Assembly: GCF_036077095.1 (NCBI RefSeq)
Contig: NZ_CP107961.1
Location: forward strand, 558,001 to 622,000
DNA from: Streptomyces sp. NBC_00376
GTDB taxonomy: Bacteria > Actinomycetota > Actinomycetes > Streptomycetales > Streptomycetaceae
DNA: 64,000 bases
Reading direction: 5' to 3'
How positions within the stretch are numbered: the first letter of the stretch is position 1; each line of letters opens with the position of its first letter. Positions 15,417-24,562 of the stretch are shown one piece after another. A program made the translations under genes and the position numbers. Under the pieces are notes generated by a model. The model was not told the DNA's origin. It saw only the letters and a list, made by a program, of their open reading frames with translations, and did no database searches.

Positions 15417-16942
15417 CCCGCACCTACGCCACCGGCGAACAGTACGAACGCTGGTACATGGCCGAGTGCGGCCGCCGCAGGCACAAGGCCGGCACCTGGC
15501 CGGATGGATACGTCTGCCGAACCTGCTCGGACCGCGCCGTCCGCACACGGGGCACCTGTCCGGGATGCGGCCAGGACCGTGCCCTCCCCGGACTCCGCCC
15601 CGGTGACGGGGCCGCGGTCTGCACCACCTGCGCCGGCTTCTCCCAGACCTTCGACTGCTCGCGGTGCGGATTCGAGGGCAAGCTCCTGGGCGGACGGCTG
15701 TGTGAACGCTGCACCCTCACCGACCGCCTCACCGAGTTCTTGGACGACGGCACTGGCCGCATCCGTCCCGCGCTGGTCCCGCTGTTCGACCTGCTGGTGG
15801 CGATGGACAAGCCCAGGAGCGGGCTGGCCTGGCTGGAGATGCGCCGCGGCCAGCCGGGAAACGCCTCACAGTTGCTGCGGCGGCTCGGCCTCGGCGAGAT
15901 CCCGCTGACCCACGACGCGTTCCACGAGCTCCAGCCCTGGCGGGCCGCCGCTCATCTGGAAGAACTCCTGATGACGTGCGGAGTCCTGCCCGCGGTCGAC
16001 AAGTATCTCTGTTCCTTCCAGCGCTGGCTTCCCGGGCATCTGGCCGACATCGCCGATCCCGAGCACGTCAAGACGATCAGGCTTTTCGCGACCTGGCGCG
16101 TCCTTCCTCGGCTGCGGGCCCGCGCCGAGCGGAGCCACATCACACCGAGCGTCCGGCGGTTCGCCGCCGAGCAGATCAAGTACGCGACCGTCTTCCTGCA
16201 ATGGCTCGGTGAGCGCAACAGCACCCTCGTGTCCTGCGGCCAGATCGACATCGACGCCTGGTACGCCGAGAACACCGAACACGGCCGCACCTGCCTGCGA
16301 GCCTTCCTCAACTGGGCCGTGCAGGGCCGCCACTGCCGACGCTCTCTTTCCATCCCTGCTATGAAGGTCTCCCGGCGGGCCGCACTGAGCGAGGATGAGC
16401 GCCTCGATGCCCTCGGCCGACTGCTGACCGACGCGGAGATTCCGATGCGTCTGCGTGTCGCAGGAGTCATCGTGCTCCTCTACGCACAGCCCGTGAGCCG
16501 CATCGTCCGACTCAGCGTCGATGACGTGATCCGCGTCGGCGAGACCGTGCTGCCGAGGCTCGGGGATCCAGCCTCGCCCGTTCCCGCACCGGTCGCTGAC
16601 CTGCTGCTGGAGCACATCGCGAACCGCGACAACATGAACACCGTCACCAACCCGGCGTCCCCCTGGCTCTTCCCAGGCCGCCGAGCCGGCCAGCCGTCCC
16701 GCCCGGATCATCTGTCCGCGCTCCTGAACGAGGTCGGGGTCCCGGCCGCCGCTGCCCGCGGCGCCGCCATCCGCCAGCAGCTCCTCGAACTGCCCGCCCC
16801 TGTCGTCGCGGACGCCCTCGGCTACCACGACAAAACCACCAGCCGCCTGATCAGAGAGGCCGGCGGGACATGGAGCCGATACGCCGCCGGCGATCACACG
16901 GACGACCATGCACACGCCCAGACCCGTGCCCGCGGAACGTGA
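15413..16942 (+). CDS. Zinc-ribbon, tyrosine-recombinase-like protein, third of trio
   Basis: 509 residues from ATG 15413 (ATGA overlap with the HTH gene). The N terminus has five CxxC knuckles (CRTC, CPGC, CTTC, CSRC, CERC), so probably zinc-binding. The C-terminal half resembles the XerD/phage-integrase fold (helical arm, LLYAQPVSRIVRLSVDDV, GYHDKTTSRLIREAGGTWSRYA), but HxxR is not obvious (RGAAIRQQLL) and catalytic residues look degenerate. Known: similar genes often follow a tyrosine recombinase and HTH gene in Streptomyces. Inferred: an accessory or DNA-targeting subunit, not a stand-alone recombinase. Confidence 0.72.
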   Translation: MTRTYATGEQYERWYMAECGRRRHKAGTWPDGYVCRTCSDRAVRTRGTCPGCGQDRALPGLRPGDGAAVCTTCAGFSQTFDCSRCGFEGKLLGGRLCERCTLTDRLTEFLDDGTGRIRPALVPLFDLLVAMDKPRSGLAWLEMRRGQPGNASQLLRRLGLGEIPLTHDAFHELQPWRAAAHLEELLMTCGVLPAVDKYLCSFQRWLPGHLADIADPEHVKTIRLFATWRVLPRLRARAERSHITPSVRRFAAEQIKYATVFLQWLGERNSTLVSCGQIDIDAWYAENTEHGRTCLRAFLNWAVQGRHCRRSLSIPAMKVSRRAALSEDERLDALGRLLTDAEIPMRLRVAGVIVLLYAQPVSRIVRLSVDDVIRVGETVLPRLGDPASPVPAPVADLLLEHIANRDNMNTVTNPASPWLFPGRRAGQPSRPDHLSALLNEVGVPAAAARGAAIRQQLLELPAPVVADALGYHDKTTSRLIREAGGTWSRYAAGDHTDDHAHAQTRARGT

Positions 16943-16987
16943 AGGCAGGCTGGTGCACTCACCTGCTAAGATCTCCGTCAGTAGTGA

Positions 16988-17031
16988 GCCTTCCTGGCCC
17001 GGATACAACATCCACCCAGGGAGGCTTTTTT
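16988..17031 (+). terminator. Rho-independent terminator after the recombinase trio
   Basis: A 10-bp stem (GCCTTCCTGG with CCAGGGAGGC, one G-U pair), an 18-base loop and a run of six T (17026-17031). It lies 45 bases beyond the trio's stop, upstream of the GNAT gene. Confidence 0.7.
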
Positions 17032-17156
17032 CATGCCCTGGCGCCGCTTGTCCGGGGACCAGCGCTCATCAAACAGGCGTCAGCCCCAAGCCTCGGTATC
17101 ACCCGATCCGGGCATGCGGGGCGCGCGCCGGTTGGCCACCTCTGCAAAGGAGTCAC

Positions 17157-17666
17157 GTGCCAGACGTATCCATTCGCCTCGCAGGCATCGCCGACCGCCC
17201 CGTAGTGGAGCGGCTATGGCTGATGTTCCGCCATGACATGTCGGAGTTCGACAGTCTGCTGCCCAACACTGACGGAACCTTCCGCAGCGACCGGCTCCAC
17301 ATGGCCTTCTCTGAGCCCGACTGGGCGCCATACCTCCTCACAAGTGGTGACAGCCCCGCTGGGTTCGCGTTCGTCCGCAGTCTGACCGCCCCGACACGGG
17401 TGCTGAACAGCTTTTTCGTGGTGCGCGGTGCACGGCGGACAAGGACCGGGCTGCACGCTGTTCAGGAGATCGCGGCCAGACACCCAGGCTCGTGGGAAGT
17501 CGCGTTTCAGGATGCCAACATCGCCGCGGTGCACTTCTGGCGTCGCGTCGCCACGGAGATCGCCGACGACGCATGGACAGAGGAACGCAGACCGATACCA
17601 GGTCGGCCCGACCTGCCTCCTGACGTCTGGATCTCGTTCAACACCCCTGCGGAGACACACGACTGA
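17157..17666 (+). CDS. GNAT-family N-acetyltransferase
   Basis: 169 residues. GNAT fold: N-terminal beta-alpha (VSIRLAGIADRPVVERLWLMFRHDM), central strand with GFAFVRS, RVLNSFFVVRGARRTRTGLHAVQEI (acetyl-CoA pyrophosphate-loop region, here RRTRTG) and the conserved DANIAAVHFWRRV. The substrate cannot be predicted. GTG 17157 is chosen because AAAGGAG lies 5 bases upstream; the open frame further upstream crosses the trio's terminator. Confidence 0.85.
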   Translation: MPDVSIRLAGIADRPVVERLWLMFRHDMSEFDSLLPNTDGTFRSDRLHMAFSEPDWAPYLLTSGDSPAGFAFVRSLTAPTRVLNSFFVVRGARRTRTGLHAVQEIAARHPGSWEVAFQDANIAAVHFWRRVATEIADDAWTEERRPIPGRPDLPPDVWISFNTPAETHD

Positions 17667-17679
17667 GTATCAAAGCGGG

Positions 17680-17707
17680 GGTGCCGCCGAGCACACTCGG
17701 CGGCACC
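17680..17707 (+). terminator. Hairpin terminator after the GNAT gene
   Basis: Perfect 12-bp stem (GGTGCCGCCGAG and inverse) with a CACA loop, 14 bases after the stop codon. No T-run. Confidence 0.65.
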
Positions 17708-17880
17708 GCCCACGCTGGCTGGGCAAGGCAATGGGGTCACCGAGCTGCTTTGGCCCTGTTCTCGTATAGCTACGGCCAACGGACATGTAGCGCTGTGTGA
17801 CTGCTGTGGTCGTCGTTTCCCTTTGCCGGGCGTCTCGTTGAGCTGAACGAGTGATCTCGGGCGGGGCGGAGGAGTACGGG

Positions 17881-20800
17881 GTGCGGCAGGACTGGGAGCC
17901 GGAGGACCTGATCGAGGTCTGGACGCTGCTGGAAGACGACATGAAGCGGGTGCGGAACAAGTCGGGGGCGACTCGGCTCGGGTTCGCACTGTTGCTGAAG
18001 TTCTTCGAGGTGGAGGCCCGGTTCCCAGAGTCGGTCAAGGAGGTGCCTGCCGCCGCGGTGGAGTACGTGGCCCAGCAGGTCAAGGTGCCTGCGGAGGCAT
18101 GGGCGGACTACGACTGGCAGAGCAAGGCGATCCAGCGGCACCGGGGCGAGATCCGAGCGGTGTACGGGTTCCGGGCGAACACCGAGGAGGACCAGGACCG
18201 GCTGGCCGCGTGGCTGGCCACTGAGCTGTGCCCGGTGGAGCTGTCGCGGGACCGGCTCGCGGCTGCCGTCGTGGCCCGGTGCCGCAACGACCACATCGAG
18301 CCGCCGGCACCCGGGCAGGTGCGGCGGCTGGTCGGCAAGGCGGTCAAGGACTTCGAGAAGCGGTTCTGCCTCAGCACGCTGGACCGGCTCAACCACACGA
18401 CTCGATCGCGGCTGGAAGATCTGATCGCGGGCGACGACACCGAGCACGGCACGGACGGCGACAACGCCGTGGCCGGGGGCGGGCGATCGCACTTCACCGA
18501 GCTGAAGACGGACCCTGGCGCCCCGGGCCTGGAGAGCCTGCTTGCGGAGGTCAACAAGCTGGAGCGGGTGCGGCGGCTGGAGCTGCCCGCGGACCTGTTC
18601 GCGGACGTGTCGGAGAAGCTGGTGGACGCCTGGCGGGCCCGGGCATCGAAGGAGTACCCGGCAAACCTGGAGCGGATGAAACCGCCTCGGCGGCTGACCC
18701 TGCTGGCCACGCTGTGCCACGTCCGGCAGACGGAGATCACCGACTCGCTGGTGGACCTGTTCATCCAGCTCGTGCTGAAGATCAACACACGCGCGGAGCG
18801 GAAGGTCGAGAAGGAACTGGGGGCGGAGCTGAAGAAGGTCCGCGGCAAGGAGGCGATGCTGCTGCGGGGCGCGGAGGCGGCGCTGTCGGAGCCGTCCGGC
18901 ACGGTGCGGCGGGTGATCTTCCCGGTGGTCGGCGGGGAGAAGACACTCAAGGCGCTGGCGGCGGAGGCCGCGGCGAACGAGGCCCGCTACAAGGCCCAGG
19001 TCCGCACGGTGCTGCGGTCGTCGTACTCGGCGCACTGGCGGCGGATGCTGTCGCCGCTGCTGCGGGCGCTAGAGCTGAAGTGCAACAACACCGCCTACCG
19101 ACCGGTGATGGACGCGATCGACCTGCTGGTGCGGTACCTGGAGCAGCCGCTGAAGGAGGGCGCCTTCTTCGACCCGGCCGAGGCGGTTCCGCTGGACGGG
19201 GTGGTTCCCGAGCAGTGGCGGGCGGCGGTCGTCGACGATAAGGGCCGCGTCGAGCGCATTCCGTACGAGCTGTGCGTGCTCGTCAGCTTGCGGGACGCGA
19301 TGCGGCGGCGGGAGATCTGGGTCGTGGGCGCCAACCGGTGGCGCAATCCGGAGGACGATCTGCCCGCCGACTTCGAGAACAACCGGGACGTCCACTACGC
19401 CGCTCTGGGCCAGCCGCAGGACGCCGGCGAGTTCATCACCGCCCTCCAGAGCAAGCTGCGGGCGTCGCTGGACTGCTTCGAGCAGGCTCTGGCCGAGGGC
19501 GCAACGGGCGGGGTCGCGGTCGTCAAGAAGCACGGCGAGCCGTGGATCAGGGTCTCCCCGCGCGGCAAGCAGGGCGAGCCTGAGTCGCTGGTGGCAATCA
19601 AGGCGGAGATCGAACGGCGCTGGGGCACCATTGACCTGCTGGACATCCTGAAGTACGCCGAGTTCGACACGGACTTCATCGCCGAGTTCACCTCGGTCGC
19701 CACCCGCGAGAACCTGTCCAAGGACGTGTTGCGGCGCCGGCTGCTGCTGGTGCTGTTCGGGCTCGGCACGAACATGGGGATCAAGCGGGTCGCGGTGACC
19801 GGCAAGCACGGCGAGTCGGAGGCGACGCTGCGCCGGGTGCGGCACCTGTTCGTCAACCGCGCCAACATGCGCGCGGCTTTGCGGAAGCTGGTCAACGCCA
19901 CCTTCGCCGCCCGCGACGAGATGTGGTGGGGCACAGGCACCGCGTGCGCCTCCGACAGCCGCAAGTTCGGCGCCTGGTCCTCGAACCTGATGACCGAGTG
20001 GCACCAACGCTACCGGGGCCCTGGCGTGATGATCTACTGGCACGTCGAGCGGAAGTCGGTGTGCATCTACTCCCAGCTCAAGTCCTGCTCGGCCTCCGAG
20101 GTCGCCTCGATGATCGAGGGCGTGCTGCGGCACTGCACCGACATGGAAGTGGACCGGCAGTACACCGACACCCACGGTGCGTCCATCGTCGGCTTCGCCT
20201 TCGCGCACATGCTCGACTTCAAGCTGATGCCGCGACTGAAGAACATCGGCTCCGCCAGGCTGTACCGGCCGGCCGCCGGGGAGGACGACAACTGGCCGAA
20301 CCTCGCCCCGGTGCTCTCCACCAAGACGATCAACTGGGACCTGATCCGCCAGCAGTACGACCAGATCGTGAAGTACACCACCGCTCTGCGGCTGGGCACC
20401 GCCGAGGCCGAGCAAGTCCTGCGCCGCTTCACCCGCGGCGGCCCCAAGCACCCCACCTACCAGGCGATCGAGGAACTCGGGCGGGCGGTACGTACGGCGT
20501 TCGTGTGCGACTACCTCGCCGACGTCGAGCTGCGGCAGGAGATCCACGAGGGCTTGCAGGTCGTGGAGAACTGGAACAGCGCGAACAAGGACCTCTTCTA
20601 CGGCAAGGACGGCGACCTGGCAGGTGCGGACAAGGAGTCCCAGGAGGTGTCCATGCTCGCCCTTCACCTGCTCCAGTCCGCTCTCGTGCACGTCAACACG
20701 CTGCTGATGCAGCAGGTCCTTGCCGACCCGAAGTGGGCCGACATGCTCACCGACGCCGACCGGCGGGCCCTGTCCCCGCTGTTCTGGACGCACGTGAACC

Positions 20801-20919
20801 CCTACGGCAGGTTCGAGCTGGACATGAACAGCCGCCTGGAGCTGGACCTGGCCACCACGGCCAAGGCGGTTCCCGGCCCGCGCCGCCCCGAGAGTGAGAG
20901 CGCGACGGCCCCCGCGTGA
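17881..20919 (+). CDS. tnpA: Tn3-family transposase TnpA
   Basis: 1012 residues. The start [20 protein letters not shown] with [17 protein letters not shown] is the conserved Tn3 N terminus; GTG 17881 is chosen because CGGAGGAG lies 7 bases upstream (the open frame begins at 17851). The catalytic part has [19 protein letters not shown] (first Asp), the KNIGSARLY region and [27 protein letters not shown], followed by [16 protein letters not shown]. Full length for the family, so likely active. It catalyses replicative transposition to a cointegrate, which the recombinase would then resolve. Confidence 0.94.
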   Translation: MRQDWEPEDLIEVWTLLEDDMKRVRNKSGATRLGFALLLKFFEVEARFPESVKEVPAAAVEYVAQQVKVPAEAWADYDWQSKAIQRHRGEIRAVYGFRANTEEDQDRLAAWLATELCPVELSRDRLAAAVVARCRNDHIEPPAPGQVRRLVGKAVKDFEKRFCLSTLDRLNHTTRSRLEDLIAGDDTEHGTDGDNAVAGGGRSHFTELKTDPGAPGLESLLAEVNKLERVRRLELPADLFADVSEKLVDAWRARASKEYPANLERMKPPRRLTLLATLCHVRQTEITDSLVDLFIQLVLKINTRAERKVEKELGAELKKVRGKEAMLLRGAEAALSEPSGTVRRVIFPVVGGEKTLKALAAEAAANEARYKAQVRTVLRSSYSAHWRRMLSPLLRALELKCNNTAYRPVMDAIDLLVRYLEQPLKEGAFFDPAEAVPLDGVVPEQWRAAVVDDKGRVERIPYELCVLVSLRDAMRRREIWVVGANRWRNPEDDLPADFENNRDVHYAALGQPQDAGEFITALQSKLRASLDCFEQALAEGATGGVAVVKKHGEPWIRVSPRGKQGEPESLVAIKAEIERRWGTIDLLDILKYAEFDTDFIAEFTSVATRENLSKDVLRRRLLLVLFGLGTNMGIKRVAVTGKHGESEATLRRVRHLFVNRANMRAALRKLVNATFAARDEMWWGTGTACASDSRKFGAWSSNLMTEWHQRYRGPGVMIYWHVERKSVCIYSQLKSCSASEVASMIEGVLRHCTDMEVDRQYTDTHGASIVGFAFAHMLDFKLMPRLKNIGSARLYRPAAGEDDNWPNLAPVLSTKTINWDLIRQQYDQIVKYTTALRLGTAEAEQVLRRFTRGGPKHPTYQAIEELGRAVRTAFVCDYLADVELRQEIHEGLQVVENWNSANKDLFYGKDGDLAGADKESQEVSMLALHLLQSALVHVNTLLMQQVLADPKWADMLTDADRRALSPLFWTHVNPYGRFELDMNSRLELDLATTAKAVPGPRRPESESATAPA

Positions 20920-21031
20920 GCGGGCCGGGCTGGTGTGCCGCTCCAGGAAGCGGACGGACGAGTGCCGGGACCGCGCGAGCAGTGAAGTGCGCGAATTAGG
21001 GGCGTGGGATCTTGGGGCATAGGTTGACGCC

Positions 21032-22714
21032 ATGGTGGAGGGGGCGAACTCCGCGGCGCAGACCATGCCGCAGGAGCAGCAGACAAGGGGGCGGCATGCC
21101 GCCCGGCGGAAGAAGGACAAGGGCGGGCTGGCTCGTTCGTCGTTGTTGATGGCTGTTGGCACGGTGGTGTCGCGGGCGACGGGGCTGATCCGTCAGGTGC
21201 TGCAGGCCGCGGCTCTGGGAACGGGCCTGCTGGCCAGTACGTACAACACGGCGAACACCGTGCCGACGAGCCTGTACACGCTGCTGATCGGCGGCGCGCT
21301 CAATGCCGTGCTGGTACCGCAGCTGGTGCGGGCCCGGACCACGGACCCCGACGGCGGGCGGGCCTACGAGCAGCGGCTGGTCACGCTCGTGGTGTGCGTG
21401 TTGGGCGTAGGGACGGCGCTGGCGGTATGGGCAGCGCCGCAGATCGTGAGCCTGTACATGCGGGACACCCCGGACAGTCACGAGGCGTTCGAGCTGACGG
21501 TGACGTTCGCGCGGTTCCTACTGCCGCAGATCTTCTTCTATGGCCTGTTCAGCATCTACGGGCAGGTGCTGAACGCGCGTGAGAAGTTCGGCGCGATGAT
21601 GTGGACCCCGGTGCTGAACAACGTCGTACTGGTCGGCATGTTCGCCGCCTATCTGGGGCTGATGACGGTGCCCGACCGGGTGGAGGACATCACCGCCGCC
21701 CAGGTGCAGTTGCTGGGGATCGGGACGACGGCAGGAATCGCTCTGCAGGCCGTGGCCCTGATTCCGTTCGCGCGGGCAGCCGGCTTCCGGTTCCGGCCGC
21801 GGTTCGACTGGCGGGGCACCGGTCTGGGCAAGAGCGTGCACGCAGCGAAGTGGACGCTGCTGTTCGTCCTGGCCAACCAGGTCTCCCTGACGGTGGTCAC
21901 GAACTACGCCAACGCCGCCGACCAAGAGCTGCCGCAGGCCGGCGCAGGCTACTCCGCCTACACCTACGCACAGACCATCTGGATGCTGCCGCAATCGATC
22001 GTGACCGTGTCCCTGGTGACGGCGCTACTGCCGCGCATGAGCCGGGCCGTCGCCGAGGGGCGCATTCCGGACCTGCGCGCGGACCTGTCCCGGGCGCTGC
22101 GGATCAGCGGCGTGGTCATTGTGCCCGCCGCCTTCCTCTTCCTCGCCCTGGGGCCCCAGATCTCTTCGCTGCTGTTCGCCCACGGAGCAGCCGACGCTGC
22201 TTCAGCCCGGCCACTGGGCCACATGCTGCAGGCGTTCGGGCTTGGGCTCATCCCGTTCTCCGCTCAGTACCTGCTGCTGCGAGGCTTCTACGCCTTCGAG
22301 GACACCCGCACCCCGTTCTTCATGGCGTCCTGGATCGCAGGCGTGAACATCGCCCTGGCCACGGCCTGCCATCTGCTGCTGCCCGCCCGCTGGTCGGTGG
22401 TCGGCATGGCCGGGGCCTACACCCTCTCCTACGTGGCCGGTCTCGCACTCACCGCCTACCTGCTGCGCAAGAAGATGGGGAGCCGGATCGACGACGGAGG
22501 TCTGCGCCGCACCTACGTGAAGCTGCTGTGCGCCGCGTGCCCGGCTGCTGGGCTGGGCTGGGCAGCAGCGCGTGCGTGTGCTGGCCTGGGAGACGGAACG
22601 TGGCCCACTGCTGCCGCATTGGGTGCCGGGGCGCTCGCGACAGCCCTGGCCTACCTCCTTCTTGCCCGGTTGCTGAAAGTCAACGAGCTCCGTCGCCTGC
22701 CCGGGATGCGTTGA
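21032..22714 (+). CDS. murJ: MurJ/MviN-type lipid II flippase as transposon cargo
   Basis: 560 residues, about 14 membrane segments. Characteristic MurJ motifs: LLMAVGTVVSRATGLIRQVLQAAALG, TYNTANTVPTSLYTLLIGGALNAVLVPQL, FARFLLPQIFFYGLFSIYGQVLNAREKFGAMMWTP (shown here in parts), LLRGFYAFEDTRTPF. MurJ flips the peptidoglycan precursor lipid II across the cytoplasmic membrane. The length suits a flippase without the extra kinase-like domain of some actinobacterial MviN. It lies inside the Tn3 repeats, 112 bases after tnpA, same strand. Unusual cargo; could be a moron protecting the host against lipid II-targeting agents, which is inference only. Confidence 0.9.
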   Translation: MVEGANSAAQTMPQEQQTRGRHAARRKKDKGGLARSSLLMAVGTVVSRATGLIRQVLQAAALGTGLLASTYNTANTVPTSLYTLLIGGALNAVLVPQLVRARTTDPDGGRAYEQRLVTLVVCVLGVGTALAVWAAPQIVSLYMRDTPDSHEAFELTVTFARFLLPQIFFYGLFSIYGQVLNAREKFGAMMWTPVLNNVVLVGMFAAYLGLMTVPDRVEDITAAQVQLLGIGTTAGIALQAVALIPFARAAGFRFRPRFDWRGTGLGKSVHAAKWTLLFVLANQVSLTVVTNYANAADQELPQAGAGYSAYTYAQTIWMLPQSIVTVSLVTALLPRMSRAVAEGRIPDLRADLSRALRISGVVIVPAAFLFLALGPQISSLLFAHGAADAASARPLGHMLQAFGLGLIPFSAQYLLLRGFYAFEDTRTPFFMASWIAGVNIALATACHLLLPARWSVVGMAGAYTLSYVAGLALTAYLLRKKMGSRIDDGGLRRTYVKLLCAACPAAGLGWAAARACAGLGDGTWPTAAALGAGALATALAYLLLARLLKVNELRRLPGMR

Positions 22715-22774
22715 GTCCAGGCGAACGATGGAAGGGGCGGGTAAGAACGCCGCCACCGGCCGCCAACATGGGTG

Positions 22775-23842
22775 TCACATCCGGCGACGTGCGGCGGGGT
22801 CGCGCTCGGCGACGTGTCGGGCGACCGCGTCGACGCCGGGGCGGGCGTATCGCTCCAGGGAGCGTACGGAGGCGTGGCGGGAGCGGGCCAGCAACATCGG
22901 GGTGGACGTACCGTCCTCGGCGTCGTGTGTGAGGGCACTGTGGCGGAGCCGGTGGAGCGGCCAGCCGTCCAGGTCCTCGATGTCGTCGGGTGAGGCCAGC
23001 GGATTGGCCAGCAGCCGGGTGTTCTCCTCGAAGATCTCCTCGGCCCGGCGGTAGGAGAGCCGAGCCCGGCCGGTCTCCGGGCACACGTCGAGCGTCGGTG
23101 TCCCGGCCGGGGCCTTGCGGTCGGTGAGGAACAGCGGGCCGCGGGTGCGGCGGGCGATGAGGCGAGGCAGAAGCTGTGCGGTGCCGGACTGCCAGTGGAT
23201 CCACTCGGTTGCCCCGCCCTTGGCGGTGATCTTCCCGCGTTTGTCCTGCGGGTAGAGGTTTTCCACGTTCAGGCACAGCACCTCGTCGGCCCGGGCTGCC
23301 GATTCGTAGAGCATCTTCCAGAACGTCTTCTCCCGCAGGGCGACGTCCAGGCGCCGCAGGGCGGTGATCTGGTTCTTAGCCAGTGCCTTGGTGCGGTCCG
23401 GCGGGGCCGGCCGCCGCTCGATCCCGATCGTCGGGTCACTGATGATCCAGCCCTGGCGCTGCCACCAGCCGATCGCCTTGCGCACGATGGACAGTTCCCG
23501 GTTCACGGTGTCGGCGTCCATCTCGTCCGCCCGAGCCGCCGCCAGCTCGGCCAGCACCTCGGGCAGTGCGCAATCGTCGATCGCGGTAACGGGGAAGGTT
23601 GGCGGCTTCGCGCCTCGGCGGGCGGGTCCGGTCGGCGCGGGTTCGCCGGCGAGCATCCACCCCCACGTCGTCAGTGAGATCCGGTAGATCCGCGCGGAAG
23701 ACTTCGCGATGCCCACGCCGGTGAGGTAGCGCTCGACCGCCGCGGTGTACGACGCGGGCGGGGCGGACAGCGGCACGACCCGGGCGCGCGGCAACCGAAC
23801 CGCGCTCCCGCTCCCGAGTTCGGTCACCGGTTCGATCGCCAC
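22775..23842 (-). CDS. Tyrosine recombinase, probable TnpI-type resolvase of the Tn3 element
   Basis: 355 residues. Core-binding domain (YTAAVERYLTGVGIAKSSARIYR), then catalytic domain with Arg in ESAARADEVLCL, Lys in TAKGGATEW, HRLRHSALTH and SRHASVRSLERY (His, Tyr). Known: some Tn3 elements (Tn4430, Tn5401) use a tyrosine recombinase TnpI in place of a serine resolvase. Its position inside the repeats, convergent with murJ and reading away from a repeat-rich site at 23864-23973, supports the same role here. Confidence 0.85.
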   Translation of the reverse strand: MAIEPVTELGSGSAVRLPRARVVPLSAPPASYTAAVERYLTGVGIAKSSARIYRISLTTWGWMLAGEPAPTGPARRGAKPPTFPVTAIDDCALPEVLAELAAARADEMDADTVNRELSIVRKAIGWWQRQGWIISDPTIGIERRPAPPDRTKALAKNQITALRRLDVALREKTFWKMLYESAARADEVLCLNVENLYPQDKRGKITAKGGATEWIHWQSGTAQLLPRLIARRTRGPLFLTDRKAPAGTPTLDVCPETGRARLSYRRAEEIFEENTRLLANPLASPDDIEDLDGWPLHRLRHSALTHDAEDGTSTPMLLARSRHASVRSLERYARPGVDAVARHVAERDPAARRRM

Positions 23843-23863
23843 GCCCGCCCTACCCTTCCGGCA

Positions 23864-23973
23864 CTGCCGCAGTAAATGCGTACACCTCGCCTGTGGCAGC
23901 CGGAGAGCCCGTCGCAGGTCACGATGATCACGGTAGAGGGCCTGCCGCAGTAAATCCGGTATTTACTGCGGCA
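23864..23973. repeat. Probable internal resolution site of the Tn3 element
   Basis: A 13-bp inverted repeat (TGCCGCAGTAAAT, 23943-23955, and its inverse at 23961-23973) around a 5-base spacer CCGGT forms a typical tyrosine-recombinase core. A direct copy, CTGCCGCAGTAAAT, lies at 23864-23877, 78 bases away and 22 bases beyond the recombinase start. A core plus accessory direct repeat next to the gene is the layout of Tn4430-type IRS sites. It may also control the recombinase promoter. Confidence 0.75.
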
Positions 23974-24442
23974 CCGCCCTGACGCACCACCAGGCGCCGA
24001 AAGTCCGATAAGTGGACCTCGAAACAAAACTGCCGCTACCGCCAATCGCTGCACCGCCGGCCCGCGCGCCCTGTCTGGCCCCGAGCATTACTCAGCGCTA
24101 CATGTCCGCTCGCCGTAGCTATACGAGAACAGGGCCGCTTTCGCTACACACCGTCAGCATCGTCCTGGCTGCACCCAAGAACTGGCGACAGTTGAATACG
24201 CGAGCCCACCAGTACCGAGGCCGAGATAGCCGGACACCCGAGCCAGCGCAGGGCGGGATGTCCCTGAGCGGCCCTGTGCGGCTCTCGGGGCATGATCGGC
24301 ACTCCCCGACACCGACGCGGAGATCGGCGCTCCTGACCCCCTTCACGCCCCGCCTCGGGCCCGTTCCGCATGATCACCCGGCCCGGGGGGTGCGGGTATC
24401 CGTCCAGGTCAGGGCACTCTTTTACCTAGATACATATGTGTT

Positions 24443-24457
24443 GTTCACTGAGTGAAC
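24443..24457 (+). promoter_or_regulatory. TetR-type operator-like palindrome, orphaned
   Basis: GTTCACT G AGTGAAC, a perfect 15-bp palindrome of the shape bound by TetR-family repressors, preceded by an AT-rich patch (TACCTAGATACATATG). No intact gene follows on the plus strand; the beta-lactamase operon converges on it. The 24137-24562 gap otherwise holds no recognisable gene. Confidence 0.4.
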
Positions 24458-24562
24458 GCCACCGCACGCCGCCCGGCTGAAGTCGCTGCGTCTTCATCCT
24501 CGACTCCTACGGCGCCGAGCTGCCCCGTTGAGCCGTCAGGAGTGGTGGGAGCATCCACCCGT

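Larger units (their letters stand above)
17752..24136 (+). mobile_element. Tn3-family transposon carrying murJ and a tyrosine recombinase
   Basis: 6385 bp. The terminal inverted repeats run about 45 bp (starting GGCCCTGTTCTCGTATAG at the left and, inverted, at the right end 24136) with two mismatches, and a 5-bp duplication GCTTT flanks them (17747-17751, 24137-24141), the Tn3 standard. Contents: tnpA, murJ-like gene, divergent tyrosine recombinase and a resolution-like site near the right end. Complete. Confidence 0.93.

Noticed and set aside
16988..17031. Possible attachment site or tRNA fragment after the recombinase trio
   Set aside because: The structure is a simple stem with a T-run; no tRNA arms and no matching repeat were found near the trio's other end.
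19069..21162. 697-residue minus-strand frame opposite tnpA
   Set aside because: Shadow of the Tn3 transposase; low-complexity His/Val/Arg composition and no family features.
23864..23973. Reading the repeats near the Tn3 right end as a CRISPR or iteron origin
   Set aside because: Only one inverted pair plus one direct copy, next to a tyrosine recombinase inside the transposon; best explained as a resolution site.
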